A stretch of 45,986 nucleotides of DNA from Bacteroidota bacterium (lineage in GTDB: Bacteria > Bacteroidota > Ignavibacteria > Ignavibacteriales > Melioribacteraceae). The notes beneath the pieces are model-generated. The model did not search any database. It was not told the DNA's origin and saw only the letters and a program-made list of their open reading frames with translations. The first letter of the stretch is position 1, and the number at the start of each line of letters is the position of its first letter. The stretch lies in contig JAHISV010000013.1 in NCBI GenBank assembly GCA_018818065.1, positions 1 through 45,986 of the forward strand, given 5' to 3'. The position numbers and the translations under genes were made by a program. Positions 33,316 through 42,418 of the stretch are shown here, in pieces.

Positions 33316-33750
33316 CTAGGAAAAATCGCCATATTCGATTGCTGCAAGTTCATTGTAGATTAATTCGATACCGCTAATGGTTGTTAACAGCTCATAGGGT
33401 ATTCTATCACCCAATCCATAGGCAGGTTTGCGAAGCCACTTATTAAATGTTTCAATACCGCCAAAAACTTCCTCTCCTTTATGGTAAAGGGAAAATATCT
33501 TTAAGATTTGTTCACTGTTAATAGAGTTTAATCTTTTCTTCTCTTTTGAATAACGTAGAAGGGTTTTAAGTGATATATTAAGAAACCCGGCTAATTCTTC
33601 CCTTTTTATTCCGGATACTTCAGCCAGATCGAAAAAAGAATTTGACAATAAACCTTCATCAGCTCTTGATATTAGAGCAACCTTATCCAGATCTGATACG
33701 CCATATTGGTACATTATCTCATTTACTTTACTTACTTTACTTACTGACAT
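33316..33750 (-). CDS. Xre/MbcA/ParS-type antitoxin (DUF2384)
   Basis: The 144-residue protein has an N-terminal helix-turn-helix-like half and a C-terminal toxin-binding domain with FNKWLRKPAYGLGDRIPYELL, the DUF2384 signature, then a final GIELIYNELAAIEYG. It neutralises the RES toxin and probably represses the pair. It starts after an AGGTAAA site. Confidence 0.85.
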   Translation of the reverse strand: MSVSKVSKVNEIMYQYGVSDLDKVALISRADEGLLSNSFFDLAEVSGIKREELAGFLNISLKTLLRYSKEKKRLNSINSEQILKIFSLYHKGEEVFGGIETFNKWLRKPAYGLGDRIPYELLTTISGIELIYNELAAIEYGDFS

Positions 33751-33980
33751 TTATTTACCTGAAATTTATACCGTGAATATAAGGACATTTGTCTGTCTTT
33801 GCAAGACAATTATCTTATAAAGAAAAAATGTATGGACGTAGAGTTAAAGAACAATTAAGAAAGAACAATTAAGAATGAACAATTAAGAATGAATAATGAA
33901 GAAAGAATAAAGAACAATTAAGAATGAATAATGAAGAAAGAATAAAGAACAATTAAGAATGAATAATGAAGAAAGAATAA

Positions 33981-34148
33981 GGAACAAAGAGCAATTAAGA
34001 ATTAATTTCGCCGGATGCGCATGAGGCTTGCGTATAATGACCCGGCAACGCCAAAAGCACAGGCTACGGCGGGCAAGCATAAGACCATTGGGAAAGTCAT
34101 GGAAAACTGTCATTCTGAGCAACCGCCTTAGGCGGTGAGTTCAGAATC
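33981..34148. repeat. 168-bp direct repeat, copy 2
   Basis: Second copy of 32470-32637, same orientation, on the far side of the toxin-antitoxin genes. Confidence 0.9.
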
Positions 34149-34724
34149 TGGGATTTTGTAAAAGAAGATCCTGAGTCAAGCTCAGGATGACAAGTTCCAC
34201 AGAGGTTTCCTGAAAAGAAGATCCTGAAGCGATTCGCCGTGGCGAACAGGATGACATTTTTGCCCCGGTTTACCGAATGTTACGCCCTCATTGTAATCTC
34301 TCGCGTAATGTATCGAGGCGAATGGTAATGCTATGCAATACCATCTTCCCCTGTGTCCTCGATAAAATCCCGTTACCTCTTCAAATACTGACTGGCGGGA
34401 TCACTCGGACACCGGGATTATTGCAGATGGAATAATTCTATTTCCCGCAAAAGAAGATGCTGAAACGAGTTCAGCATGACAAAATTATATGGATGACAAA
34501 TTAGACTGTCATTCCGGCGCATGCCGGAATCTATGTTTTGAAAAGAAGATCCTGAGTCAAGCTCAGGATGACAAGTTCCACAGAGGTTTCCTGAAAAGAA
34601 GATCCTGAAACCATTCGCCGTGGCGAATAGGATGACAAGTGCCACAGAGCCCGCCTGCCCGGAGCACTTCGACTGAGCTCAGTGTAAAACCTGACGAAGG
34701 GTCGTGGAAACGTAGAGAAGTAGA

Positions 34725-34845
34725 GACGGAAAACGGAGGAATAGTGAATAGTGAATAGAAAAAAATACTCATGAACGGGAAAATATAAAACGAAAAGAAA
34801 ATCATTTATTAAACTTCTTTTCCTCTGTTAACCTCTTAGTCTCTC
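34725..34845. repeat. ~110-bp repeat, copy 1
   Basis: Starts gtgaatagtgaatag and includes tactcatgaacgggaaaat, ending near tctgttaacctc. Two more copies lie at 35612-35722 and 35855-35970. Confidence 0.85.
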
Positions 34846-35009
34846 ACTCCCCCTTTTCTCCCCCTCTCTCCGTCTCTCGTTCCCCTCTTCTCCCCCTCAC
34901 CAGCTCTTCCTCACTTACGTCGTAATAATTGATAATCCGAGAATAGAGATGATGCAGTATTTTTACTGCAGTCATTTGCGTTTAGAATAACTGAGAAATG
35001 TCAGACTTA

Positions 35010-35339
35010 TCATCTTAAAAATTCAATTAATGAGTCTATAATTTTGTCAAATTTCTTTTCTTTTAGCATCCCAATTTCAGAAATAATAATTGAACTATTT
35101 GCCGTAAATATCTTTGTGTAGCGCACAAAACTTAACCTCTGTAACGAACCAAATTTAAAATCAGATTCAACTAACTTAACAGATTTTGGGTCACCATAAT
35201 TTTTACTGGTAATTTGGCATAGTAGAAAATCATCTTTGTCTGTTGAAGCGATTACTAAGGCGGGACGCAATTTTGACTTGGTTAAATCCGAAAATGGAAA
35301 TCGAATTAAAACTATTGATCCTTTTGAAGGTAAGCCCAT
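35010..35339 (-). CDS. PemK/MazF-like toxin
   Basis: The 109-residue protein has KGSIVLIRFPFSDLTKSKLRPALVI, the N-terminal MazF/PemK signature with the conserved F/P and R-P residues, and later strands up to SIIISEIG. It is probably an mRNA-cutting ribonuclease. Its start overlaps the upstream antitoxin gene by 28 bases. Family secure; cleavage specificity unknown. Confidence 0.8.
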   Translation of the reverse strand: MGLPSKGSIVLIRFPFSDLTKSKLRPALVIASTDKDDFLLCQITSKNYGDPKSVKLVESDFKFGSLQRLSFVRYTKIFTANSSIIISEIGMLKEKKFDKIIDSLIEFLR

Positions 35340-35527
35340 GCCAAGTCCTCTTCTTCATTATTCCAGTCCTCTCCAAGCAAATTTTCGCTTAGTAATGCTT
35401 CTTCGTTGATAAGTCTCTCTTCTATTGGAGTAATAACTATTTGTACATTCTTATTTAGAAATTTTTCCAATTCTTTTATCCTTAATGTAGAAGAAGAAAT
35501 ATGCCTTTTGATTTTTATCGTTTCCAC
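35312..35527 (-). CDS. Antitoxin of the MazF-like pair
   Basis: A GTG at 35527 (VETIKIKRHI) is preferred over the longer frame, giving 71 residues. The N-terminal half is basic, LRIKELEKFLNKNVQIVITPI. The C-terminal half is acidic, LLGEDWNNEEEDLAW, a typical toxin-wrapping tail. Overlap with the toxin gene supports co-translation. No family is named with confidence. Confidence 0.65.
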   Translation of the reverse strand: METIKIKRHISSSTLRIKELEKFLNKNVQIVITPIEERLINEEALLSENLLGEDWNNEEEDLAWAYLQKDQ

Positions 35528-35578
35528 TGTAATCCAAATATTTATGATAATCTTAGCAAAATAATTCAATAATAACAA

Positions 35579-36179
35579 GAATGTTCTTGTTTTAATCTAT
35601 GTGGATTTTTTGAAATATAGTGAATAGTGAATAGAAAAAAATACTCATGAACGGGAAAATATAAAACGAAAAGAAAATCATTTATTAAACTTCTTTTCAT
35701 CTGTTAATCTTTTCGTCTCTTTTCCTTTTAACCTTTTTGCGTCTTCATCTCATCTGCTTTTACTTTACAAACTTTCAACTTGATAAACTTTATAACTTAA
35801 TACTTACACACGGTCCTCCACTGTAGAATCGTTCAGATGGAAAACGTACAAATGGAAAAACGGAGGAATAGTGAATAGTGAATAGTGAATAGAAAAAAAT
35901 ACTCATGAACGGGAAAATATAAAACGAAAAGAAAATCATTTATTAAACTTCTGTTAATCTTTTAGTCTCTTTTCCTTTTAGTCTCTTTTCCTTTTAGTCT
36001 CTTTTCCTTTTAGTCTCTTTTCCTTTTAGTCTCTTTTCCTTTTAACCTTTTTCCTTTTTACTTTTTCCTTGGTTCCCCTACAATTTCATTGTAACCGAAA
36101 TACCTCCGGAGGGATACTTCATCTCCATCTTTTAAAAAGAAGGGGAGAAAAGGTGACTTGGAGACTGAGAGAATAAGAA
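35579..36179. repeat. Simple-repeat gap with two copies of the ~110-bp repeat
   Basis: Copies at 35612-35722 and 35855-35970, then a 16-bp ttttagtctcttttcc tandem (35958-36045). No gene is seen. Confidence 0.85.
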
Positions 36180-36557
36180 CTAGATAGACCAATGATCAGG
36201 ATTATTTCTCATGATTACTAATTTACCAATTATATGATCGTAGCTGCTTATTAATGATTTTGATTCCTCAATACTTAGATAATCGCATGCATTTGCAAAT
36301 TCAAGCCATGTTTGTGTCTCAGCAGCTTCGCCTTCTGCATCACTGATTTTTGATATGAAAGATTTTGGATATAATCTTTTTCGAAAACACTCGGCAATAT
36401 TTGCACAAACAGATCGGGATGATCTCCTAATCTGGTCAGTTAGTGAATACTTCTCTTCGGATGGAAAAGATTTACTCAATTCAAAAATTTGAGAGGCTGA
36501 CTTAAAAGCAAGTTGGTAAACTTCAAGTTCTTGATGTGTATTAATTCTTTTTGTCAA
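36180..36557 (-). CDS. Four-helix bundle protein (23S rRNA intervening-sequence type)
   Basis: The 125-residue helical protein has ELEVYQLAFKSASQIFELSK, then SLTDQIRRSSRSVCANIAE and SYDHIIGKLVIMRNN, the TIGR02436 four-helix bundle pattern often found in intergenic and mobile regions. The start is a TTG at 36557. A related gene is at 44311-44670. Function unknown. Confidence 0.75.
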   Translation of the reverse strand: MTKRINTHQELEVYQLAFKSASQIFELSKSFPSEEKYSLTDQIRRSSRSVCANIAECFRKRLYPKSFISKISDAEGEAAETQTWLEFANACDYLSIEESKSLISSYDHIIGKLVIMRNNPDHWSI

Positions 36558-36656
36558 TTTCTATTTTAAGCTAATCTCTTTTTTGTCGTTTTTTCTTTCA
36601 CCCATTCCCCCGCTCTCTTCTTCTCCCACTCTCTCCGTCTCTCATTCCTTCTCAAG

Positions 36657-37391
36657 TTACAATTTCATGCTCACCGAAACTCCCCCACTCAAGTACCTCA
36701 TCTCCATCAACCCCGCAAGTATCTTTACATGATCAAAAAGGGTAATTCTTACGCCTCCGTTAAAACGCTCGGCGTCATATTCGAGGAGAAGTGAATAGTC
36801 AATAGTGAATAGTGAATCCGTCTGCCGATGAGACAGGAAGTCAAAAGAAGCGCCGCCGAAGAGACCGATGAATTGGTGTACCTCGGCTTTTATTAAATCA
36901 CTACCATAACCAAGCGTCAAGGATATATCGTTCATTTTAGAAACGGCAAAATGTTTTGTTGCAACGAGGTATAAGGAATTATTATGAATGGCGTTATCAC
37001 CACCTCCGGGACCAATTGGATCATGAACGCCCAAAACTATTTGTGGTAAATTTTCTGTTTCGTTAATGAATTTGATTCGAAAATAAAAAGTTCTATCACC
37101 TAGAGCAGAACGTGGGTGATCAAATGGATAAGTAAGTTTTAAACCCACTTCCATAAATGGCAGAAAACCAAAATTGAGGTAACCAACAACTGCATTATAT
37201 TTGTATTCACCAACACCATTAAATCTTTTATCAAGTGATGATATGGAAAACAATAATTCACCACTCTCATTAAAATCAGCCGATGGTATTGTAACCAGTC
37301 CTTTTGTACCAGTGAAATTTTGCGCATTAATGTGCCATGGGATAAGTAAGAGGAGAATGCAAATATTTGAAAAAAGTATTTTATTAAACAT
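36657..37391 (-). CDS. YjbH-like exopolysaccharide protein, N-terminal half
   Basis: The 244-residue protein has signal peptide WHINAQ and then FTGTKGLVTIPSADFNESG, the YjbH N-terminal pattern, followed by barrel strands. A stretch near residues ~193-205 is encoded by DNA (36791-36817) matching the intergenic gtgaatagt tandem, which keeps the frame. It fits with the C-terminal half gene at 30884. It sits at the end of the heptose operon. Confidence 0.65.
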   Translation of the reverse strand: MFNKILFSNICILLLLIPWHINAQNFTGTKGLVTIPSADFNESGELLFSISSLDKRFNGVGEYKYNAVVGYLNFGFLPFMEVGLKLTYPFDHPRSALGDRTFYFRIKFINETENLPQIVLGVHDPIGPGGGDNAIHNNSLYLVATKHFAVSKMNDISLTLGYGSDLIKAEVHQFIGLFGGASFDFLSHRQTDSLFTIDYSLLLEYDAERFNGGVRITLFDHVKILAGLMEMRYLSGGVSVSMKL

Positions 37392-37408
37392 ATAATTATC
37401 AGATAATA

Positions 37409-38131
37409 TTAGTCCAATGAGAATCCTGATGCCTTTGCATCATTGTAAAACATTTTAACTGTGTCCAAGGAAAATTCAGATAAGTCTTTCCCTAATAATG
37501 AAAGTTTTTTTAAGATATCATTTGTTACTGTTATTATATCACAACCAATTTCGTGAGCCTGAACAATATTCAACAACTCTCTTGGGCTGGCCCAAATGAG
37601 TTCAATATTATTATGCGCGTATAATTTCCCTATAATTTCACTCATCATGGGAATTGGATCTATGCCTGTGTCAGCTATTCTTCCGGCAAATACAGAAATA
37701 TACCCCCCCGCCCCACCTGAAAGTGCCGGAATAATATGATTTACCTGTTCAATTGTCATTATCGCTGTTACATTAATTTTTATACCTTTATCAGAAAGAT
37801 TTTTCACGACATCAAAACAACTTTCACCAAACGTGTTTGTAATTGGTATTTTAACAAAAACATTCGGGGCTAAATCAGCAAGTTTTAAAGCCTGGATTTC
37901 CATTTCGCGTAAATCATCAGAAAACACCTCGAAAGAAAGAGGCTTATCCTTAATCAATTCAACAATTTCTCTGGCAAATGACAAGTAATCACTTAAACCG
38001 GCTTTACGCATGAGTGTAGGATTAGTTGTAAAACCAGAGATAAAGGGTTTGCTATACATTTCCATCATTCCCTCTTTATCCGCACCATCAGCAAATATTT
38101 TAACGGATAAATCTTCTACTCTCTTTATCAT
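37409..38131 (-). CDS. tal: Transaldolase
   Basis: The 240-residue protein has the short (TalC/MipB-like) transaldolase pattern: FADGA, GFTTNPTLMRKAG, then NVFVKIPIT with Schiff-base lysine, INVTAIMTIEQV and SVFAGRIADTG. It moves a three-carbon unit between sugar phosphates and can make sedoheptulose 7-phosphate, the substrate of GmhA encoded just upstream. The gene starts after AAGGAA. Family call is strong; its link to heptose supply is inferred from context. Confidence 0.9.
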   Translation of the reverse strand: MIKRVEDLSVKIFADGADKEGMMEMYSKPFISGFTTNPTLMRKAGLSDYLSFAREIVELIKDKPLSFEVFSDDLREMEIQALKLADLAPNVFVKIPITNTFGESCFDVVKNLSDKGIKINVTAIMTIEQVNHIIPALSGGAGGYISVFAGRIADTGIDPIPMMSEIIGKLYAHNNIELIWASPRELLNIVQAHEIGCDIITVTNDILKKLSLLGKDLSEFSLDTVKMFYNDAKASGFSLD

Positions 38132-38141
38132 AAAATTTTCC

Positions 38142-38738
38142 TTATTTAGTTGATTCCCACTTTGTAGGATTAACCTGCAACTTTGGATGTGACACTAATA
38201 AATGCCAAATAACAGCCTGAAAACCTTCTGTTAATGGCGTAATATGATCATTATTTACCACAGGGACTACTACAACTGCATCCCCAATAATTTTTGTATA
38301 TCCACCATCTTTACCAACAATTCCAACCACAGGGGATCCAGTTTCATTTGCATATTTAATAACCTGAACCAGATTATTACTAATATTTTTTTCTTCACTG
38401 CCACCACCAACAGAAAAAACAAAGACTCCGTCATTTGAATTTAAGCGACTAACTTTAAGCCAGTTAATAATCGATACGTCCCATCCCTCATCATTTACCC
38501 TTGCTGTTAATTCCGATACATTATCATAAGGAGCATAAGATTCAATATTGCATAATTTTCTGAAATCGCAGACAGCATGCGAGGCATGACCAGCGCCACC
38601 ACCTGAACCGATAAAAAACAACCGACCTGAACTGTTTCTGACCCCAACTAGAATATCAACCATTTTTTCAATTTCTGATTCATCAATTCTGTTAATAACT
38701 TCCAGGCATTCAGATAAATATTCTTTTGTGAAACTCAT
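38142..38738 (-). CDS. gmhA: Sedoheptulose-7-phosphate isomerase (GmhA-like)
   Basis: Start at the ATG 38738 behind GGGAGTG, directly after the stop of the previous gene, giving 198 residues. An SIS-domain sugar isomerase: RLFFIGSGGGAGHASHAVCDF, then SELTARVNDEGW, VFSVGGGSEEKN and a C-terminal EGFQAVIWHLL helix, as in GmhA. It converts sedoheptulose 7-phosphate to heptose 7-phosphate. Related SIS proteins exist, so the substrate is supported by context. Confidence 0.82.
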   Translation of the reverse strand: MSFTKEYLSECLEVINRIDESEIEKMVDILVGVRNSSGRLFFIGSGGGAGHASHAVCDFRKLCNIESYAPYDNVSELTARVNDEGWDVSIINWLKVSRLNSNDGVFVFSVGGGSEEKNISNNLVQVIKYANETGSPVVGIVGKDGGYTKIIGDAVVVVPVVNNDHITPLTEGFQAVIWHLLVSHPKLQVNPTKWESTK

Positions 38739-38739
38739 A

Positions 38740-39264
38740 TCACTCCCAAATTGGTAAATCAATTAATTCTAATAAACTTGTAACAAAATAATCAGCTTTT
38801 ATTTCATCGGGGTTGTTATATTCTTGTGTAAAAAAGACTGTTTTAATTCCAGCAGATATTCCTGCCTCCATATCTTTCCAACTATCACCAATAAAAATAA
38901 CCTCACTTCTATTCAAATCATAGGTCTTAATTAGATGGTCAATCATTCCAGGTTTGGGTTTCCTGCAATCGCAAGAATCTATGTCATCGTGAATACAATA
39001 AACAATTTCCTTAAATGAATAAGAATTTAGGAGGAGATTATTCATTTCCATCAATTCTGACTCATGCATTTTTCCCCTGGCAATATCAGGCTGATTAGAT
39101 ACAACAAAAAGGTTAATGTCTTTTCCTTTAATACGAGCGTGAAACCTTTTAAAATCTTCTTTGATAATATATTCAGACAAACATCTGGGAGATTCAACCT
39201 TAGAGTCTCTTATCACGACTTCATTAATAACTCCATCTCTATCCAAGATAATGTTTTTAATCAA
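38740..39264 (-). CDS. gmhB: HAD phosphatase, GmhB-like (heptose bisphosphate phosphatase)
   Basis: The frame opens at 39318, but a TTG at 39264 behind AAAAGG, overlapping the end of the preceding gene, gives MIKNIILDRDGVIN, the usual HAD start. D/D nucleophile pair in ILDRDG, SNQPDIARG, a zinc loop C-x-H ... CDC (YCIHDDIDSCDC), RKPKPGM and FIGDSWKDM are GmhB features. It removes the 7-phosphate from heptose 1,7-bisphosphate. Zinc ligands are intact. Confidence 0.85.
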   Translation of the reverse strand: MIKNIILDRDGVINEVVIRDSKVESPRCLSEYIIKEDFKRFHARIKGKDINLFVVSNQPDIARGKMHESELMEMNNLLLNSYSFKEIVYCIHDDIDSCDCRKPKPGMIDHLIKTYDLNRSEVIFIGDSWKDMEAGISAGIKTVFFTQEYNNPDEIKADYFVTSLLELIDLPIWE

Positions 39265-40267
39265 AGATAATAACCTTTTTTTCATTACTTGATCTGTAGA
39301 GGGCGGCAATAACCTCATTAGCTTTCAATCCGTCAATAACATTTCCAATTACTTCCCGTTTTTCATGAATCGCATTCTTGAACTCTTTCCACTCCTCTTT
39401 CCAGCTAATATCCTCGGGCGGGAAATTAAAAAACTGCACTTCAGGTTTACCGCCTTTTGGGTTCCTTTTACCCCACTCAAGTGTCTCCTCACCATAACTC
39501 CCACCAAGACCTTCTATTCTCAAATAACCTTTGGTACCGAATATTTCGAAGGAAAAGATATTCTTCCAGTTTGTCCAGCTGACATTAAAAGATGCTGTTA
39601 TGTCATTACGGGTTTTCAGAATTGCTGAGGCGCTATCCTCAACTTCCATTTCCCAAAACTTTGTTTCTACCCTTCCATATACTTCTTTAATCTCCCCGCC
39701 GAACCAGCGGATCAGATCTATAACGTGAACTCCCTGATCGAGTAATTCGCCTCCGCCGCAAAGATCTTTTGAAGCGCGCCATTCATTCTCCATCCCGGGT
39801 CTACCGCCGTGCCCATACCTTGCACGTATAGTAAATATTTTCCCAATCCCCCCCTTATCGCATAGTATTTTCGCCTTCCAAATCGCAGGGTGGAAACGAT
39901 GATTAAACCCTGTTTTGAAAACAGAGAACTTGGTGATTGAGAGACTTTGAGATAAAGAAAACATTTCACTAGCTTCACTATAATTCCTGCCAAGGGGTTT
40001 TTCGACAAGAATATGTTTTCCATGTTTAATTGCCTCTAATACCATTTCCTTTACAAACTTATTTACGACGGCAATAATTACAACATCCGAATCAACCTCC
40101 TGTAGTGCCTGCCAGTAATCTGTAAAGTATTTGCAGGAAAAATCATTTCCAAATTTTTCAGCAATAACAGGATCAATATCACAACAAGCAGCAAGTGTGT
40201 CGCTATTCTCCAATGCCAAGGCTCTTTTCCGCCCTATCAGACCGCAACCTATAATTAGCACTTTCAT
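39257..40267 (-). CDS. Gfo/Idh/MocA family oxidoreductase
   Basis: The 336-residue protein has an N-terminal Rossmann fold (LIIGCGLIGRKRALAL), then EKPLGRNYSEA, the family's conserved EKP, and GGGELLDQGVHVIDLI, followed by a sugar-binding C-terminal domain. NAD(P)-dependent dehydrogenase or reductase of a sugar intermediate. It overlaps the SDR gene stop by ATGA. A stretch near residue ~105-118 (39921-39961) is encoded by DNA resembling intergenic gagagacttt repeats. Substrate unknown. Confidence 0.85.
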   Translation of the reverse strand: MKVLIIGCGLIGRKRALALENSDTLAACCDIDPVIAEKFGNDFSCKYFTDYWQALQEVDSDVVIIAVVNKFVKEMVLEAIKHGKHILVEKPLGRNYSEASEMFSLSQSLSITKFSVFKTGFNHRFHPAIWKAKILCDKGGIGKIFTIRARYGHGGRPGMENEWRASKDLCGGGELLDQGVHVIDLIRWFGGEIKEVYGRVETKFWEMEVEDSASAILKTRNDITASFNVSWTNWKNIFSFEIFGTKGYLRIEGLGGSYGEETLEWGKRNPKGGKPEVQFFNFPPEDISWKEEWKEFKNAIHEKREVIGNVIDGLKANEVIAALYRSSNEKKVIIFD

Positions 40268-41124
40268 GATTTTTTAAAAAATGTTTTATTATCAATACGC
40301 CTTAAAGTTGCAAAATCTTTATCGTTCCTTAGCATTTCCTGAAAATCACTTTCGTCCCACTTATCCCAAGGGGCTGAAATAAATTTACCTGTGATACCAT
40401 TTGATTCATCAGATAATAAAAATGCCGTTAGATCCGCGGCTTTCTCCGGAGGAACCCCACCGGATTCAATTTGTTTCTTCGTGTTTTCATAGAAGGAATT
40501 CCCTGATTTGTTTGGGCCTACTTCAAGAGTTTGATCATGTAAACGCGTAAGAACAAAACCAGGAGCAACGCAGTTAATATCAAAATTATCCTCTGCTAGT
40601 TCCAGGGATAAATTTTCGGTAAATCTTACAATGGCAATTTTACTCGTTGCATAAGCTGAGTAATTTGCAAAAGGACTGGCAGCACCACCACCAGAGTAGT
40701 TGACTATTTTTTTTCTTGATTCAGATTTAATAAGAGGAGCAAAAACACTACACATATAGACAGTGCCAAGGAAATTAATTTGCAAAGTCTCCGAAAATTT
40801 ATTCAAATCAATATCTGTAGTTTTACCAATCGGCCCATAAATACCGGCACAATTAACTAAGCCATCGATTAAAATATTTTTATTATTACACCATTCAGCA
40901 AATTTTATGATTCGATTAAGATCCCCAACATTCATCGGATATATTAAATGATTCCTGGAAGATATTTTTTCCATTTCCTCAACAGTTCGTTTAAGATCAA
41001 CTTCATTACGTGCAACGATGATTACTCTTGCACCCTCTTCAACACATTTTTTAGTTACTGCGAAACCGATGCCTAAACTACCACCGGTAATAATAATAGT
41101 TTTAGATTCTAGTATTGCCATCAT
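40264..41124 (-). CDS. Short-chain dehydrogenase/reductase
   Basis: The 286-residue protein has TGGSLGIG nucleotide-binding glycine motif, NCAGIYG, catalytic serine near NYSGG and YSAYATSK (Tyr-x3-Lys). A C-terminal extension of about 40 residues follows. It likely reduces or oxidises a sugar or sugar-nucleotide in the heptose operon. The second Met (41121), behind GGGAAATA, is an equal start candidate. Confidence 0.88.
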   Translation of the reverse strand: MMAILESKTIIITGGSLGIGFAVTKKCVEEGARVIIVARNEVDLKRTVEEMEKISSRNHLIYPMNVGDLNRIIKFAEWCNNKNILIDGLVNCAGIYGPIGKTTDIDLNKFSETLQINFLGTVYMCSVFAPLIKSESRKKIVNYSGGGAASPFANYSAYATSKIAIVRFTENLSLELAEDNFDINCVAPGFVLTRLHDQTLEVGPNKSGNSFYENTKKQIESGGVPPEKAADLTAFLLSDESNGITGKFISAPWDKWDESDFQEMLRNDKDFATLRRIDNKTFFKKS

Positions 41125-42413
41125 TATTTCCCTATAGAATGATAAATAAAACCGTATGCTTTCATTTCTTTTTCATTTAAGAAATTCTTAGTGTCATAAA
41201 ATATTTTGTTCCGCATGGAATTAATTACCCTAGACCAATCATAATCTTTAAATTCATTCCACTCGGTTAATAATATGATTATATCAGCATCCATAGTTGC
41301 CTCTTCGATTGCATTTGTTATTTCAAATTTCGGTTCATAATCCAATTCCGAATAATCTGCTTTTGGATCATAAACTTTTACATGAGCATTTTTCTTTAGA
41401 AGTAAATCAACAATCTCAAGTGGTAAACTCCTTCTAAGAGTACTTGTACCTGGTTTGTAAGTTAAGCCTAAAATACCAATGCACTTGTCTTCAATATTTT
41501 GCAATACTTTCTCGACCTTGCTAACAATAGCCAAAGGCCTTTCAGCATTTAAGTCATGAATAATGCCAAAGAGTTTTGCGTAACCAGCTGAAGAAGAAGA
41601 ATTAACAGAATCCAGAACTTTTAAATCTCTTCCCAGAGTACCCCCCGAAAAACCAATACCGGGAGCTAAGTAAGCTTTTGGACCAATGCGAATATCTGAC
41701 TTAATTCCCCTAACTACATCTTCAATTCTGGCTCCTTTAATTTCACAAATATCTGAAAGATGATTTGCGAAAACAATACTCATTGAGAGAAATGAATTTA
41801 TCCCATGCTTAACCATCTCGGAACTTTCCAGACCCATAGTTAAAACTGTTTCACTTATTTTACTAAATAGAGTCAGGCATTTCCCTTGTGTTTTTAAATC
41901 AGCAGTTCCCAATATAATACGCCCAGGATTTAAGTAGCAAAAAATTGCCTCACCAAGCCTCAGGTTTTCAGGTGAATACGCTATATCCAATGTATTATTA
42001 TAATCTTTTATTTTCTTTCTAAGATAATTGCAATAGCCCACCGGAGATTGAGAGCTTATGATCAAGATTGCATCATCTTTCATAACTTTCATTACATCAT
42101 CGACTGATTTGTCAAGAATACTCGTATCACTTGAATCATCATCTCGGACAGGAGTATCATAACAGAGAAATACAAAGTCACAATCAGAGAGATCACTGAT
42201 ATTTGAGGTATAGTGAAGTAGTTTATCAGCAATTCCTTGCTTAATAGTCTCAGCTAAATCTGGTTCAAATATTGGAGGGATAAAATTGCTTAATTTACTA
42301 ATGCGATCTTCGTCATAATCAAACCCAACAACTTCGTAACCAAGCTTTGCCCATGATGAAGATATAACGCATCCTAAATGCCAAAGACCAATTACGCCAA
42401 TTTTAGTATCCAT
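41124..42413 (-). CDS. UDP-glucose/GDP-mannose dehydrogenase-like protein without the catalytic cysteine
   Basis: The 429-residue protein has an N-terminal Rossmann domain (GVIGLWHLG), SPENLRLGEA, SEMVKHGINSFLS (K202, N206) and a C-terminal domain with GLTYKPGTSTLR. In the loop that normally reads GFGGSCFPKD, this protein has GFSGGTLGRD (254-263), with Thr259 in the cysteine position. The thioester step to the uronic acid should therefore fail. It may make a two-electron product or act on another sugar. All other family features are present. Confidence 0.85.
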   Translation of the reverse strand: MDTKIGVIGLWHLGCVISSSWAKLGYEVVGFDYDEDRISKLSNFIPPIFEPDLAETIKQGIADKLLHYTSNISDLSDCDFVFLCYDTPVRDDDSSDTSILDKSVDDVMKVMKDDAILIISSQSPVGYCNYLRKKIKDYNNTLDIAYSPENLRLGEAIFCYLNPGRIILGTADLKTQGKCLTLFSKISETVLTMGLESSEMVKHGINSFLSMSIVFANHLSDICEIKGARIEDVVRGIKSDIRIGPKAYLAPGIGFSGGTLGRDLKVLDSVNSSSSAGYAKLFGIIHDLNAERPLAIVSKVEKVLQNIEDKCIGILGLTYKPGTSTLRRSLPLEIVDLLLKKNAHVKVYDPKADYSELDYEPKFEITNAIEEATMDADIIILLTEWNEFKDYDWSRVINSMRNKIFYDTKNFLNEKEMKAYGFIYHSIGK

Positions 42414-42418
42414 ATTTT

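Larger units (their letters stand above)
33751..35009. repeat. Repeat-rich gap
   Basis: Contains a 35-bp tandem repeat (x3, ~33877-33981), copy 2 of the 168-bp repeat (33981-34148), REP palindromes (34100-34230, 34440-34640) and copy 1 of another repeat (34725-34845). 34260-34420 is unexplained GC-richer DNA. No gene is seen. Confidence 0.75.

Noticed and set aside
33883..34805. ORFs of 75-80 aa rich in Leu/Phe/Ser
   Set aside because: Translations of simple and REP-like repeats.
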